This document shows positions 15,971-23,964 of a stretch of DNA of 64,000 bases, in pieces. The stretch covers positions 1 through 64,000 of the forward strand of contig JBJOMW010000009.1 in the NCBI GenBank assembly GCA_046052145.1, given 5' to 3'. The position numbers were made by a program, and so were the translations under genes. The DNA is from Falsiroseomonas sp046052145 (GTDB lineage: Bacteria > Pseudomonadota > Alphaproteobacteria > Acetobacterales > Acetobacteraceae). Position 1 is the first letter of the stretch, and the number at the start of each line of letters is the position of its first letter. The notes below the pieces were generated by a model. The model was given only the letters and a program-made list of their open reading frames with translations, ran no database searches and was not told the origin of the DNA.

Positions 15971-17173
15971 ATGACCGGCACCGTCCTCGTCACGCTCGGG
16001 CGGCTGCCCAAGGCGCTCGATATCTGCCGCAGCTTTGCCGCGGCGGGCTGGCGCGTGGTGGTGGCGGAGCCGCATGCGCGGCATCTCTGCGGCGCGTCGG
16101 GCAGCGTCACGCGGAGCGTCCGCCTGCCGGCGCCGGCCGAGGGCAAGCGCGCCTATCTGCAGGCGCTGGCCGAGGCGGTGGTGAAGCACGGCGCCGACCT
16201 CGTCGTCCCGGTCTCGGAGGAGGCGATGCATGTCGCCTTCCTGCCGCGCCTGTTGCCGCGCGTGCCGGTCTTCGCCATGCCACCCGGCGAGATGCTCGCG
16301 CTGCACCACAAGGGGCGCTTCGTCGAGGTTGCTGCGGCCGCGGGCCTCGCCGTGCCGGAGACGCACCCTTTTGGCAGCGCGGCGGCGACGGCGTTGGCGG
16401 CGACCGGCCGCGTGGTGGTGAAGCCGATCCATTCCGCCGCGGGCCGCGGCGTGCGCGTGCTGGCTGAGGGCGCGGCGCTGCCCGCGCCCGATCCCGAATC
16501 GCCCGCTATCGTCCAGCGCTTCCTGCCCGGTGCCGAATACAGCTCCTGCACGCTGGCGCGCGGCGGGCGCGTGGTCGGCACGGTGGTCTATCGCGGTGTG
16601 CAATTCGCCGGCTCCGTCGCCTGCGCCTTCGAACGTGTGGCGCACCCGGAGGCCGAGGCCTGGATCGCGCGCCTTGTCGCCGCCCTAGGCTGGACCGGCT
16701 TCATCTCCTTCGACCTGCGCGAGGATGCGGAAGGGCGCATCCACGGCATCGAGTGCAATCCGCGCACGACCAGCGGGCTGCATTTCTTCCGCACCGAGCA
16801 GATCGCGCCCGCGATCCTCGGCGCATCCGATCAACTGGCCCATCGCGCGGCGACCCAGCTGCAGCAATTCTGGTCCTGCCTGACAGAGACGCAGCTGGCC
16901 GCCTTCCGGCGTGACCGCGCCTTCCCCGGCCATCTCAAGCGGCTGCTGACCACGCGCGACGTCACCTGGTCCGCACGCGACCCGATGCCATTGCTGACCA
17001 TGCCCTTCACCGCCTGGCCGATCATGCGCGACGCCGCGCGCCAGCGCGTGCCCTTCGGCGAGGTCGCGACCCTCGATGTCGGCTGGTTCGAGGGCGAGGC
17101 GAAGGGGACTGCGGCTACCGCAGCGGCCGCGGCACCCGCCACGGCAGCATCGCGTACATCAGCGGCGATTTGA
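15971..17173 (+). CDS. ATP-grasp ligase of unknown substrate
   Basis: A 400-residue ATP-grasp protein. The order is an N-terminal Rossmann-like domain (MTGTVLVTLGRLPKAL), a central ATP-binding domain with the lysine and glycine-rich loop VVVKPIHSAAGRG (about 150-162), and the metal-binding EcNPR segment (GIECNPRTTSG, about 260). Such enzymes join a carboxylate to an amine, thiol or other nucleophile through an acyl phosphate. Its position between a P450 and crtC suggests tailoring of a carotenoid or lipid acid, but this is inference. The last 59 bases overlap the convergent crtC gene. An in-frame extension upstream to 15887 lacks family similarity. Confidence 0.75.
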   Translation: MTGTVLVTLGRLPKALDICRSFAAAGWRVVVAEPHARHLCGASGSVTRSVRLPAPAEGKRAYLQALAEAVVKHGADLVVPVSEEAMHVAFLPRLLPRVPVFAMPPGEMLALHHKGRFVEVAAAAGLAVPETHPFGSAAATALAATGRVVVKPIHSAAGRGVRVLAEGAALPAPDPESPAIVQRFLPGAEYSSCTLARGGRVVGTVVYRGVQFAGSVACAFERVAHPEAEAWIARLVAALGWTGFISFDLREDAEGRIHGIECNPRTTSGLHFFRTEQIAPAILGASDQLAHRAATQLQQFWSCLTETQLAAFRRDRAFPGHLKRLLTTRDVTWSARDPMPLLTMPFTAWPIMRDAARQRVPFGEVATLDVGWFEGEAKGTAATAAAAAPATAASRTSAAI

Positions 17174-18065
17174 ACCGATCTAGCGACAGGCTTTCATGCA
17201 CCGCCGGTGCATCCTGGCCGAGCAGCCGCGTGTGGATTTCCGAGCGTGAATAGAAGGGCGCATCCGTCAGCGTCCGCACGACCTGCGCTGTGCCCTCGGC
17301 CCGTGTCGGGCGGCGCAGCCGCCACAGCGTGCGCGACAGCTCGGCGGGCGGCGGCGGCGTGAAATCGGTCAGCGCACCATCATCCGTCGCCTTGAGCGCG
17401 AGCGAGATCTCGCTACCATCCCGCCGCTGCGCATTGTAGAGGATCGCCGTCGAATCCGGCAGCGCTGCGCGGCACCAATCCCAGCCGCGAAAATCCTGTT
17501 CGAGCGGCGCGGTGCCGGCATTGGTGTCGAAATAGGCCGCGCCCGACCAGCGCAGCGCGGGGCTTTCGAGCGCGACCTCGACGCGCGAACGCGGCGCGAT
17601 GGGCTGCCATTCGTGGCGGCCATCCGAATCCAGCACGAAGCGCCGTGTCGAGAGCGCCTTCGGCCGCAGCCGCACCACGCCCCGCAGGCGCGAGGGGATC
17701 GGCGCCGTCACTTCCTCGATGCGAACCGTCAGCGTCTCGCCATCCCAGGTGAGGTTGCTCGGCCCGATGGTGAGGTGGTTGGCATCGCGGCGCAGCGCGT
17801 CGCGGCGCCGATCCGTCATCGCCCAGCGCGAGGGCGTGCCGTACAGCACGACATTCAGGCAGCAATGGTTGTGCGGATCGCCGCCCGTGCCGCCATCTGC
17901 CAGCCGCGCCAGCGCGTACCAGGGCGAGAAGACCGTGCCGATGAAGGCGATGATCGTGATGCCATGCGCGCCGTCATCCGACAGCGCATCCAGGTACCAC
18001 CAGCAATAGCCACGCCGGCTCACCGGCCGGTCGAATGCCCAAGCCCTCAACGCCGCATCCCTCAT
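17115..18065 (-). CDS. crtC: Carotenoid 1,2-hydratase (CrtC)
   Basis: A 316-residue protein that adds water to the C1-C2 double bond of acyclic carotenoids such as neurosporene or lycopene. The N-terminal segment VSRRGYCWWYLDALSDDG and the block FIGTVFSPWYA are characteristic of CrtC, as are later stretches such as HEWQPIAPRSRVEV. The ATG at 18065 overlaps the crtD stop by ATGA, giving a crtD-crtC operon read leftward under a PpsR site. Its 3' end overlaps the convergent ATP-grasp gene by 59 bases, so the two transcripts could interfere. Confidence 0.93.
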   Translation of the reverse strand: MRDAALRAWAFDRPVSRRGYCWWYLDALSDDGAHGITIIAFIGTVFSPWYALARLADGGTGGDPHNHCCLNVVLYGTPSRWAMTDRRRDALRRDANHLTIGPSNLTWDGETLTVRIEEVTAPIPSRLRGVVRLRPKALSTRRFVLDSDGRHEWQPIAPRSRVEVALESPALRWSGAAYFDTNAGTAPLEQDFRGWDWCRAALPDSTAILYNAQRRDGSEISLALKATDDGALTDFTPPPPAELSRTLWRLRRPTRAEGTAQVVRTLTDAPFYSRSEIHTRLLGQDAPAVHESLSLDRFKSPLMYAMLPWRVPRPLR

Positions 18066-19540
18066 CCACCTGCCTCGATCACCTGCAGCGCTGCCGATCG
18101 GCCCGACAGTGCCGCCATCGCAACCCCCGCGCCGGGATGCGTCCCGCCGCCCGCCAGGAACAGCCCCGGCAGCTTCGTCCGCGCGCCCGGCCGGCTGAAG
18201 GCCGCCTGCCAGCCATGCACGGCCGGCCCGTAGAGCGCGCCGCCATTGCCTGGGAACAACCGGTCGAAATCTGCGGGCGTGGTGACCACCTCCGCCCCGC
18301 GCTGCAGCGTGAGGCCAGCGCGCGCGAGGCGCGTGAAGGCCGCCTCGCCGCAGCGGGCGATTGCCGCGGAATCCTCAGGCCGCAGATCGGCGCGCGCCGG
18401 CGCGTTCACCATCATCAGCAGCCGCTCCGGCCCCGGCGGCGGAGTGGCGCCCGCCAGCCGGTCCTGCGCCCAGAGCGTCACTGTCGGCACCGCCGGCAGC
18501 CGCGCGCGGTAGCCGAGCTCCGCATATTCCGCCGTCGGGTCATCGGCATGCACCACTGTTTGAGCCGCGGGGGCTGTGCCCTCGACCGTCGCACGCATCG
18601 CCCAGGTGATGGCGGAGAAGGAGCGGCGATCCACCGGGGTCCGTTCCACCGCGCCCGCCGCTGCCGCGCCGAAGCGCCCCGCCCCGAGCGCGGCTGGATC
18701 GGCGTTCAGCACCACCGCGGCGGCCTCCACCGTCTCCCCATCCGCCAGGCGGATGCCGCGTGCCCGGCCGCCAGCGACCAAAATCTCCCGCACCTCCGCA
18801 CCGTAGCGGAAGGCGGCGCCGTGGCGGTGGGCGAGCGCTTCCAGCACCTCTGCCAGCCGCGCCATGCCGCCCTCGACGGCCCAGAGCCCCTGCAACTCGA
18901 CATGCGCGACCAGCATCAGCGTCGCCGGCGCCTTCAAGGGTGAGGAGCCGACATAGGTCGCAACCCGCGCGAAGACCTGGCGCAGCCTTGGGTCGGGAAA
19001 GTGCTCGCCCAGCGCATCCCAGAGCGTGGTGAAGGGGGAGGCGCCGAGCAGCCCCCGCAGCCCGCCCTGGGTCGCGAGCGAGAGCGCGCTCGGCCGGGCG
19101 GCGCGCAGGAAGGGGGCCTCGAGCGCGTCGTGGATTCGCCGCGCCCGGTCGCGGAAGGCGCGGTAGCCGCGTGCGGCCGCGGGCCCGGCGAAGCGCCCGA
19201 TGGCGTCGGCGGCCGCCTCGGCCTCCACCGGCAGGTCCAGCCGGGCACCATCCGTCCAGGTATGGCGGCCGAGCAGCGTCTCGGCCTTCAGCACCACCTG
19301 GGCGCTGAGGCTGTCGCCGGCCGCGGCGAAGATCTCCTCGAACAAGGGGCGCAGCGTCAGCAGGGCGGGGCCGGCACCGATCCGGGCGCCGTCCACCTCG
19401 ATCTCCCGGATCTTTCCGCCTGGGGCCGCGGCGGCCTCGCACACCAGAACCTCGCGCCCGCGCGCGGCCAGGAGTGCCGCGGCGACAAGCCCGCCCATTC
19501 CGGCGCCGATCACCACCACGGGCTGGTTGCGCACCGCCAT
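18062..19540 (-). CDS. crtD: Hydroxyneurosporene/methoxyneurosporene desaturase (CrtD)
   Basis: A 492-residue FAD flavoprotein that desaturates C3-C4 of 1-hydroxylated or 1-methoxylated carotenoids. It has VVIGAGMGGLVAA at the N-terminus, the CrtD block ATLMLVAHVE...VEGGMARLAE and the C-terminal FAD contact GGGTHPGAGVAM. I set the start at the ATG at 19540 (MAVRNQPVV), which leaves the PpsR operator 31 bases upstream; a longer TTG reading would run into that operator. It is coupled to crtC by an ATGA overlap, so this copy, not the one at 11977, is the orthologue of classical crtD. Confidence 0.92.
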   Translation of the reverse strand: MAVRNQPVVVIGAGMGGLVAAALLAARGREVLVCEAAAAPGGKIREIEVDGARIGAGPALLTLRPLFEEIFAAAGDSLSAQVVLKAETLLGRHTWTDGARLDLPVEAEAAADAIGRFAGPAAARGYRAFRDRARRIHDALEAPFLRAARPSALSLATQGGLRGLLGASPFTTLWDALGEHFPDPRLRQVFARVATYVGSSPLKAPATLMLVAHVELQGLWAVEGGMARLAEVLEALAHRHGAAFRYGAEVREILVAGGRARGIRLADGETVEAAAVVLNADPAALGAGRFGAAAAGAVERTPVDRRSFSAITWAMRATVEGTAPAAQTVVHADDPTAEYAELGYRARLPAVPTVTLWAQDRLAGATPPPGPERLLMMVNAPARADLRPEDSAAIARCGEAAFTRLARAGLTLQRGAEVVTTPADFDRLFPGNGGALYGPAVHGWQAAFSRPGARTKLPGLFLAGGGTHPGAGVAMAALSGRSAALQVIEAGG

Positions 19541-19570
19541 GCCCGCACTGAAGTCGGCGCAGCCGGCAAG

Positions 19571-19588
19571 TGTCAAGTCAGCGTGACA
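19571..19588. promoter_or_regulatory. PpsR/CrtJ operator between crtD and ppsR
   Basis: TGTCAAGTCAGCGTGACA matches TGT-N12-ACA exactly, with symmetric TGTCA/TGACA arms. It lies 31 bases upstream of the crtD start and 198 bases upstream of ppsR, in the divergent intergenic region. Repression of crtDC is the likely role; autoregulation of ppsR is possible but the distance is long. On the crtD strand the site ends in a TTGACA that could serve as the -35 element. Confidence 0.88.
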
Positions 19589-19785
19589 CTTGGCGAGGCC
19601 AAGCCAGGGGATTTGAAAATCGCCGAAACTCCCCGCCGAGCAGAGGAATGGCGACCGGCGTCATTTCATATTGACGTTCGCGCGGGGCCGCTTCACACAA
19701 AACGTCGGAAGGCCAAAGTAGCTGCCATAACCAGACCGAGCGCCAAAAGGCTCGGCAGGGGAAGAGTCGTTGTGGGACGATCGGC

Positions 19786-21141
19786 ATGACACGCGTTGCG
19801 ATCACCCAGCCTGACGTGACTCTCGTCCTGGATTGGGACGGGATCATCAGGGATGCCTCGGTCTCCTCCTCGATCGCGAAGGAGGGGCTTGAAGGCTGGG
19901 TTGGCCGGCATTGGACCGACACCGTCGGCGATGTGGCGGGCGACCAGGTGCGCCGGATGGTCGAGGATGCGCGCGACCGCGGCCTCTCGGCCTTTCTCCA
20001 GGTCACGCAGCGCTTTCCCTCGGGTCTCGAAGTCCCGATCGAATACACGACCGTGCGCCTTGGCGGGCAGGCCGGGCTGATCGCCGTCGGCAAGAGCCTG
20101 CAGGCGGTGCATGAGCTGCAGCATCGCCTGGTCGCCGCGCAGCAGGCGCGCGAGCAGGATTACTGGAAGCTGCGCGAGATCGAGACGCGGTCCCGCCTTC
20201 TGTTCGATGCGGCGTCCGAAGCCGTGCTGATCATCTCCGCCAGCAATCTTCGTGTTGTGGAGGCGAATCCGGCCGCGATCCGCGAACTCGGCCTTGCGCC
20301 GAATTGGGACTTCGCGCAGGAGGTCGCCCCGCGCGACCGCGCCGCCTTCCGCGAGCTGCTGGCGCGGGCGCGCGAGCATGGCCGGACGCCGGGCGTGCTG
20401 CTGCATCTCGGCGCCGCCGGCACACCCTGGCTGCTCCGCGTGACGCTGATGGCGCGCGAGCCGGAGCCGGTCTTCCTGATCCAGCTCTCCGCCGGCACAC
20501 CCGAGCCGGGCCGCGCCCTGCCGCGCGCCCTGCCGCCGCGCACGGATGAGCTGCTGGAGGCGATGCCCGATGCCTTCGTGGTGGCCGATGGCGATGGCCG
20601 CGTGCGCCGCGCCAACCGCGCCTTCCTCGACCTCACGCAGAGCGCCACCGAATCGGCCGTGCTGGGCGAGCCGCTGAGCCGCTGGTTCGCGTCGCCGGGG
20701 CGCGATGCGGCCGTGCTGGTCCGCACGCTGCGCGAGCATGGCGAGGTGCGGCTGTTCCAGACCATGCTGACCGGCATGCTCGGCACCGAGGCGGAGGTGG
20801 AGATCTCCGGCTCCGCCAGCAGCGCGGGCGGGCCGCTCGCGCTGTCGCTGCTGGTGCGCGACATCCGCCGGCGTGCCGCGGCGGAGGATCGTGCGGACGA
20901 GCTCCGCGGCGCGCTCGCCGAGGTGCTGCGGGATATGGGGCGGCTGCCGCTGCCGGTGCTGGTTCGCAATACCTCTGCGGTGGTGGAGCGCGCCTGCATC
21001 GAACAGGCGCTGCAGGCCGCCAATGGCAACCGCACCGCCGCCGCGGATGCGATCGGCCTCAGCCGGCAGAGCCTCTACGCGAAGCTCGAACGCTACGGGC
21101 TGCACGAATCCCGCGACGCCGAAGAGGATGTGGTGGGATGA
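19786..21141 (+). CDS. ppsR: Photosynthesis gene repressor PpsR/CrtJ
   Basis: A 451-residue transcription factor with tandem PAS domains (about 10-120, 140-245 and 255-370) joined by a helical linker, and a C-terminal Fis-type helix-turn-helix (about 400-442, NRTAAADAIGLSRQSLYAKL). The family binds TGT-N12-ACA palindromes and represses bch, crt and puf genes in oxygen or light. The only cysteine is C404 in ERACIEQAL, matching the DNA-binding-domain cysteine of Rhodobacter PpsR; the second redox cysteine is missing. The stop overlaps the phytochrome gene by ATGA, which points to direct partnership. Confidence 0.95.
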   Translation: MTRVAITQPDVTLVLDWDGIIRDASVSSSIAKEGLEGWVGRHWTDTVGDVAGDQVRRMVEDARDRGLSAFLQVTQRFPSGLEVPIEYTTVRLGGQAGLIAVGKSLQAVHELQHRLVAAQQAREQDYWKLREIETRSRLLFDAASEAVLIISASNLRVVEANPAAIRELGLAPNWDFAQEVAPRDRAAFRELLARAREHGRTPGVLLHLGAAGTPWLLRVTLMAREPEPVFLIQLSAGTPEPGRALPRALPPRTDELLEAMPDAFVVADGDGRVRRANRAFLDLTQSATESAVLGEPLSRWFASPGRDAAVLVRTLREHGEVRLFQTMLTGMLGTEAEVEISGSASSAGGPLALSLLVRDIRRRAAAEDRADELRGALAEVLRDMGRLPLPVLVRNTSAVVERACIEQALQAANGNRTAAADAIGLSRQSLYAKLERYGLHESRDAEEDVVG

Positions 21142-23333
21142 GCCAGGTCGGGCCCGCCCCATCCAAGGCGGCGCCTGCCTTCGGGGAGGCCGACCTCTCC
21201 AACTGCGAGCGCGAGCAGATTCACCTCGCCGGCTCGATCCAGCCGCATGGCGCGATGCTGGTCGTGCGCGAGCCCGACCAGACCGTGGTCCAGGCCAGCA
21301 TGAACGCGCCCGCGCTGCTGGGCTTCGATTCTGTACTCGGCCGGAAGCTGCGCGATCTGGGTGGTGATCTCGCGGCCTTTATCCTGCCGCGCACGATCGA
21401 GCCGCTGGACGGCGTGCCGGTCGCGCTGCGGCTGCGCGCCGGCGCGGCAGGGGCGGAATTCGACGCGGTGCTGCACCGCCCGCCCGCCGGTGGGCTGATC
21501 GTGGAGCTGGAACCGGCGCTGCCCCAGCCGGACATCGCCCGCCGGGTGGAGAGCGCGCTGCAGGCCTTCCTGTCCTGCTACGCGCTCCGCCCGTTATGCG
21601 AGGAAGCCGCGCGGGTCTTCGCCGATGTCTCCGGCCATGACCGCGTCATGATCTATCGCTTCGCCGAAGAAGGGCATGGCGAGGTCTTTGCCGAGCAGCG
21701 CCGCGCCGGTCTCGAACCCTATCTCGGCAACCGCTATCCGGGCTCCGACATCCCGCAGGTCGCGCGGCGCCTCTATGAGCGCAACCGCCTGCGGGTGGTG
21801 GTCGATGCAGCCTACCAGCCCGTTCCGCTCGAGCCCCGGCTGAACCCGCTCACGGGCGCCGATCTCGACATGTCCCTCAGCCTGCTGCGCAGCGTCTCGC
21901 CGATGCATGTGCAGTATATGAAGAACATGGGCGTCAGCGCGACGCTGGTCTGCTCGGTCATGGTCGGCGGCAGGCTCTGGGGCCTTGTCGCCTGCCATCA
22001 TGAGACGCCGCGGCGCGTGCCCGTGACCGTCCGCGCCGCCTGCGACCTTCTGGCCGAAGCGCTTGGGACGCGCATCGCAGCACTCGAATCCTTCGTGCAG
22101 GCGCAGGCCGAGCTCTCCGTACGCCGCCTGGAGCAGCGGCTGGTAGAAGCCATCACGCGCGAAGGCGATTGGCGCGCGGCGCTGTTCGACAGCCCGGCGA
22201 CGCTGCTGCAGCCGCTCGGCGCGAATGGCGCGGCGCTGCTGTTCGAAGGCCAGGTGCAGACGCTGGGCGATGTGCCTGGCACCGACCTTCTGCGCCAGCT
22301 CGGCGCCTGGCTCGACACGCGCCCGCGCGGCGCGCCGACGGCGACAAACTCGCTGCGGCAGGAGATGCCGGACCTCAACGCCGTTACGCCGGTCGCGGCT
22401 GGCGTGCTGGGGATGTCGATCTCTGCCTCCCCTGGCGAGTATCTGATCTGGTTCCGCCCCGAACAGCCGCGGACCCTGGTCTGGGGCGGCGACCCGCGGA
22501 AGGAGATCGAGGTCCGCGATGGCATCCAGACCATCTCGCCCCGCCGCTCCTTCGCGAAGTGGCATGAGGTGGTGGAAGGCTGCGCCGAACCCTGGACGCC
22601 GAAGGACCTCGCCACTGCGCGGCTGATCGGCGATTCGGTGGCCGATGTCGTGATCCAGTTCCGCTCCGTCCGCATGCTGCTGGCCGAGGACCAGCTGGCG
22701 CAGGTGCGCCGCCAGGTCGTCGCCTCCGAGCAGCCGGTGGTGATCTGCGATGCGCGCGGCGGCATCGCGCTGGCCAACGAGGCCTTCGACCGGCTGCTGC
22801 CGGCGCTGCGCGGCGCCAGGCCCCGCCGGGTCGAGGAGTTGGCGCCCTTCTTCGCCAACCCGGCCGAGATCCGCCGCCGCCTGCACGACCTGCTGGAGAA
22901 TTGCCAGTCCTGGAGCGGCGAAGTGCGGCTGGCGGATGACGAGCAGGCCGGCCGCCCGATGCTGGTGCGCGCCGATCCGGTCTTCTCCTCGCCCGACCGC
23001 GTGCTGGGCTTCGTCGTGCTGTTCAATGACCTCGGCGAGCGCAAGGCTGCCGATGCAGCGCGCAAGCGCTTCCACGACGTGATCGGGGAAAGCCATCGCA
23101 CGCGCGCCGGCTGGCTCGACCGCAACGCCGACATCGCGTTCCAGGGCATCCTGGCCTCCCTGGTCGAGAACGCGCAGCTCGCCGCGCTCGAGATCGCCGA
23201 GGGGGTGGAGGCGTCGCGCATGCCGGCGATGCTCGAAAGCGTGCGTGCGTCTGTCGCGCGCACGACAGAGGTTCTGGAGATGCTGGCGCGCCACCTGGCG
23301 GAGGCGAAGCCCGACCGCCCGGACGATGCCTGA
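21138..23333 (+). CDS. bphP: Bacteriophytochrome without histidine-kinase ATPase domain
   Basis: A 731-residue red/far-red photoreceptor. The photosensory core is PAS (about 15-120), GAF (about 135-310) and PHY (about 325-510). C23 in LSNCEREQIHL is the expected biliverdin attachment site, D204 lies in the GAF motif PGSDIPQVARRLY, and PRRSF (about 468-472) is the PHY tongue motif. A PAS domain follows (about 535-645), then about 90 helical residues with no HATPase domain. This layout matches phytochromes of the Rhodopseudomonas BphP1/Bradyrhizobium type that bind PpsR directly instead of signalling by phosphorylation. Translation is coupled to ppsR and to heme oxygenase. Confidence 0.92.
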   Translation: MSQVGPAPSKAAPAFGEADLSNCEREQIHLAGSIQPHGAMLVVREPDQTVVQASMNAPALLGFDSVLGRKLRDLGGDLAAFILPRTIEPLDGVPVALRLRAGAAGAEFDAVLHRPPAGGLIVELEPALPQPDIARRVESALQAFLSCYALRPLCEEAARVFADVSGHDRVMIYRFAEEGHGEVFAEQRRAGLEPYLGNRYPGSDIPQVARRLYERNRLRVVVDAAYQPVPLEPRLNPLTGADLDMSLSLLRSVSPMHVQYMKNMGVSATLVCSVMVGGRLWGLVACHHETPRRVPVTVRAACDLLAEALGTRIAALESFVQAQAELSVRRLEQRLVEAITREGDWRAALFDSPATLLQPLGANGAALLFEGQVQTLGDVPGTDLLRQLGAWLDTRPRGAPTATNSLRQEMPDLNAVTPVAAGVLGMSISASPGEYLIWFRPEQPRTLVWGGDPRKEIEVRDGIQTISPRRSFAKWHEVVEGCAEPWTPKDLATARLIGDSVADVVIQFRSVRMLLAEDQLAQVRRQVVASEQPVVICDARGGIALANEAFDRLLPALRGARPRRVEELAPFFANPAEIRRRLHDLLENCQSWSGEVRLADDEQAGRPMLVRADPVFSSPDRVLGFVVLFNDLGERKAADAARKRFHDVIGESHRTRAGWLDRNADIAFQGILASLVENAQLAALEIAEGVEASRMPAMLESVRASVARTTEVLEMLARHLAEAKPDRPDDA

Positions 23334-23925
23334 CGGCCTGTCCCGACCGCCTGGCGCGCGTGAGGCGCTCCGCGCGGCGACGGAAGCCGCGCATCTCAGG
23401 CTGCATGCGATCCCGGTGTTTCATGCGCTTGCCGAAGGGCGGCTTTCCCGCGCCGAGTACGCCGCGCTGCTGCGCCGCAAGCTTGGCTTCCATGCGGCAC
23501 TGGAGGCGCGGTTGGCGCAGGCGCCCTCGCTGGCCGGCTTCGGCCTCGATCTCGCGGCGCGGCGACGGGTGCATCTGCTGCGCGCGGACCTCGCCTGGCT
23601 CGGCGCGGCGGCCGAGGTGCCGCTCGCGCCCATGCCGCGCTTCGTGACTGCCGAGGCCGCACTCGGCGGGCTTTATGTGGCGGAAGGCTCGACGCTGGGC
23701 GGGCGGCAGCTGGCCCGGGCGCTGGATGCCATCCTGCCGCCGGGCGAAGAGGGGCGGCGCTTCCTGATGGGGCATGGCGCGCAGCATGGCGCGATGTGGC
23801 GCGCCTGCTGCGACGCGATCGAGGCCGCCGGCGCCAGCGCAGTGCCGCGTGCCGCCATGATCGAGGGCGCGCTGGCCACCTTCGCGGCTTTCGAGGCCTG
23901 GTTCGCGGAGCCCGCCTCAGCCTGA
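23326..23925 (+). CDS. hmuO: Biliverdin-forming heme oxygenase
   Basis: A 199-residue protein of the bacterial heme oxygenase family, which opens heme to biliverdin, the phytochrome chromophore. The likely proximal histidine is in TEAAHLRLH (about residue 20-25), and the distal-helix glycine region is AEGSTLGGRQLA. The start at 23326 overlaps the end of the phytochrome gene by 8 bases, so holoprotein assembly is built into the operon. The name bphO is also used for such genes. Confidence 0.88.
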   Translation: MPDGLSRPPGAREALRAATEAAHLRLHAIPVFHALAEGRLSRAEYAALLRRKLGFHAALEARLAQAPSLAGFGLDLAARRRVHLLRADLAWLGAAAEVPLAPMPRFVTAEAALGGLYVAEGSTLGGRQLARALDAILPPGEEGRRFLMGHGAQHGAMWRACCDAIEAAGASAVPRAAMIEGALATFAAFEAWFAEPASA

Positions 23926-23964
23926 CCCCTGCAGGCCGTGTCGCAGCCATGCTAGAGGCGCGTC

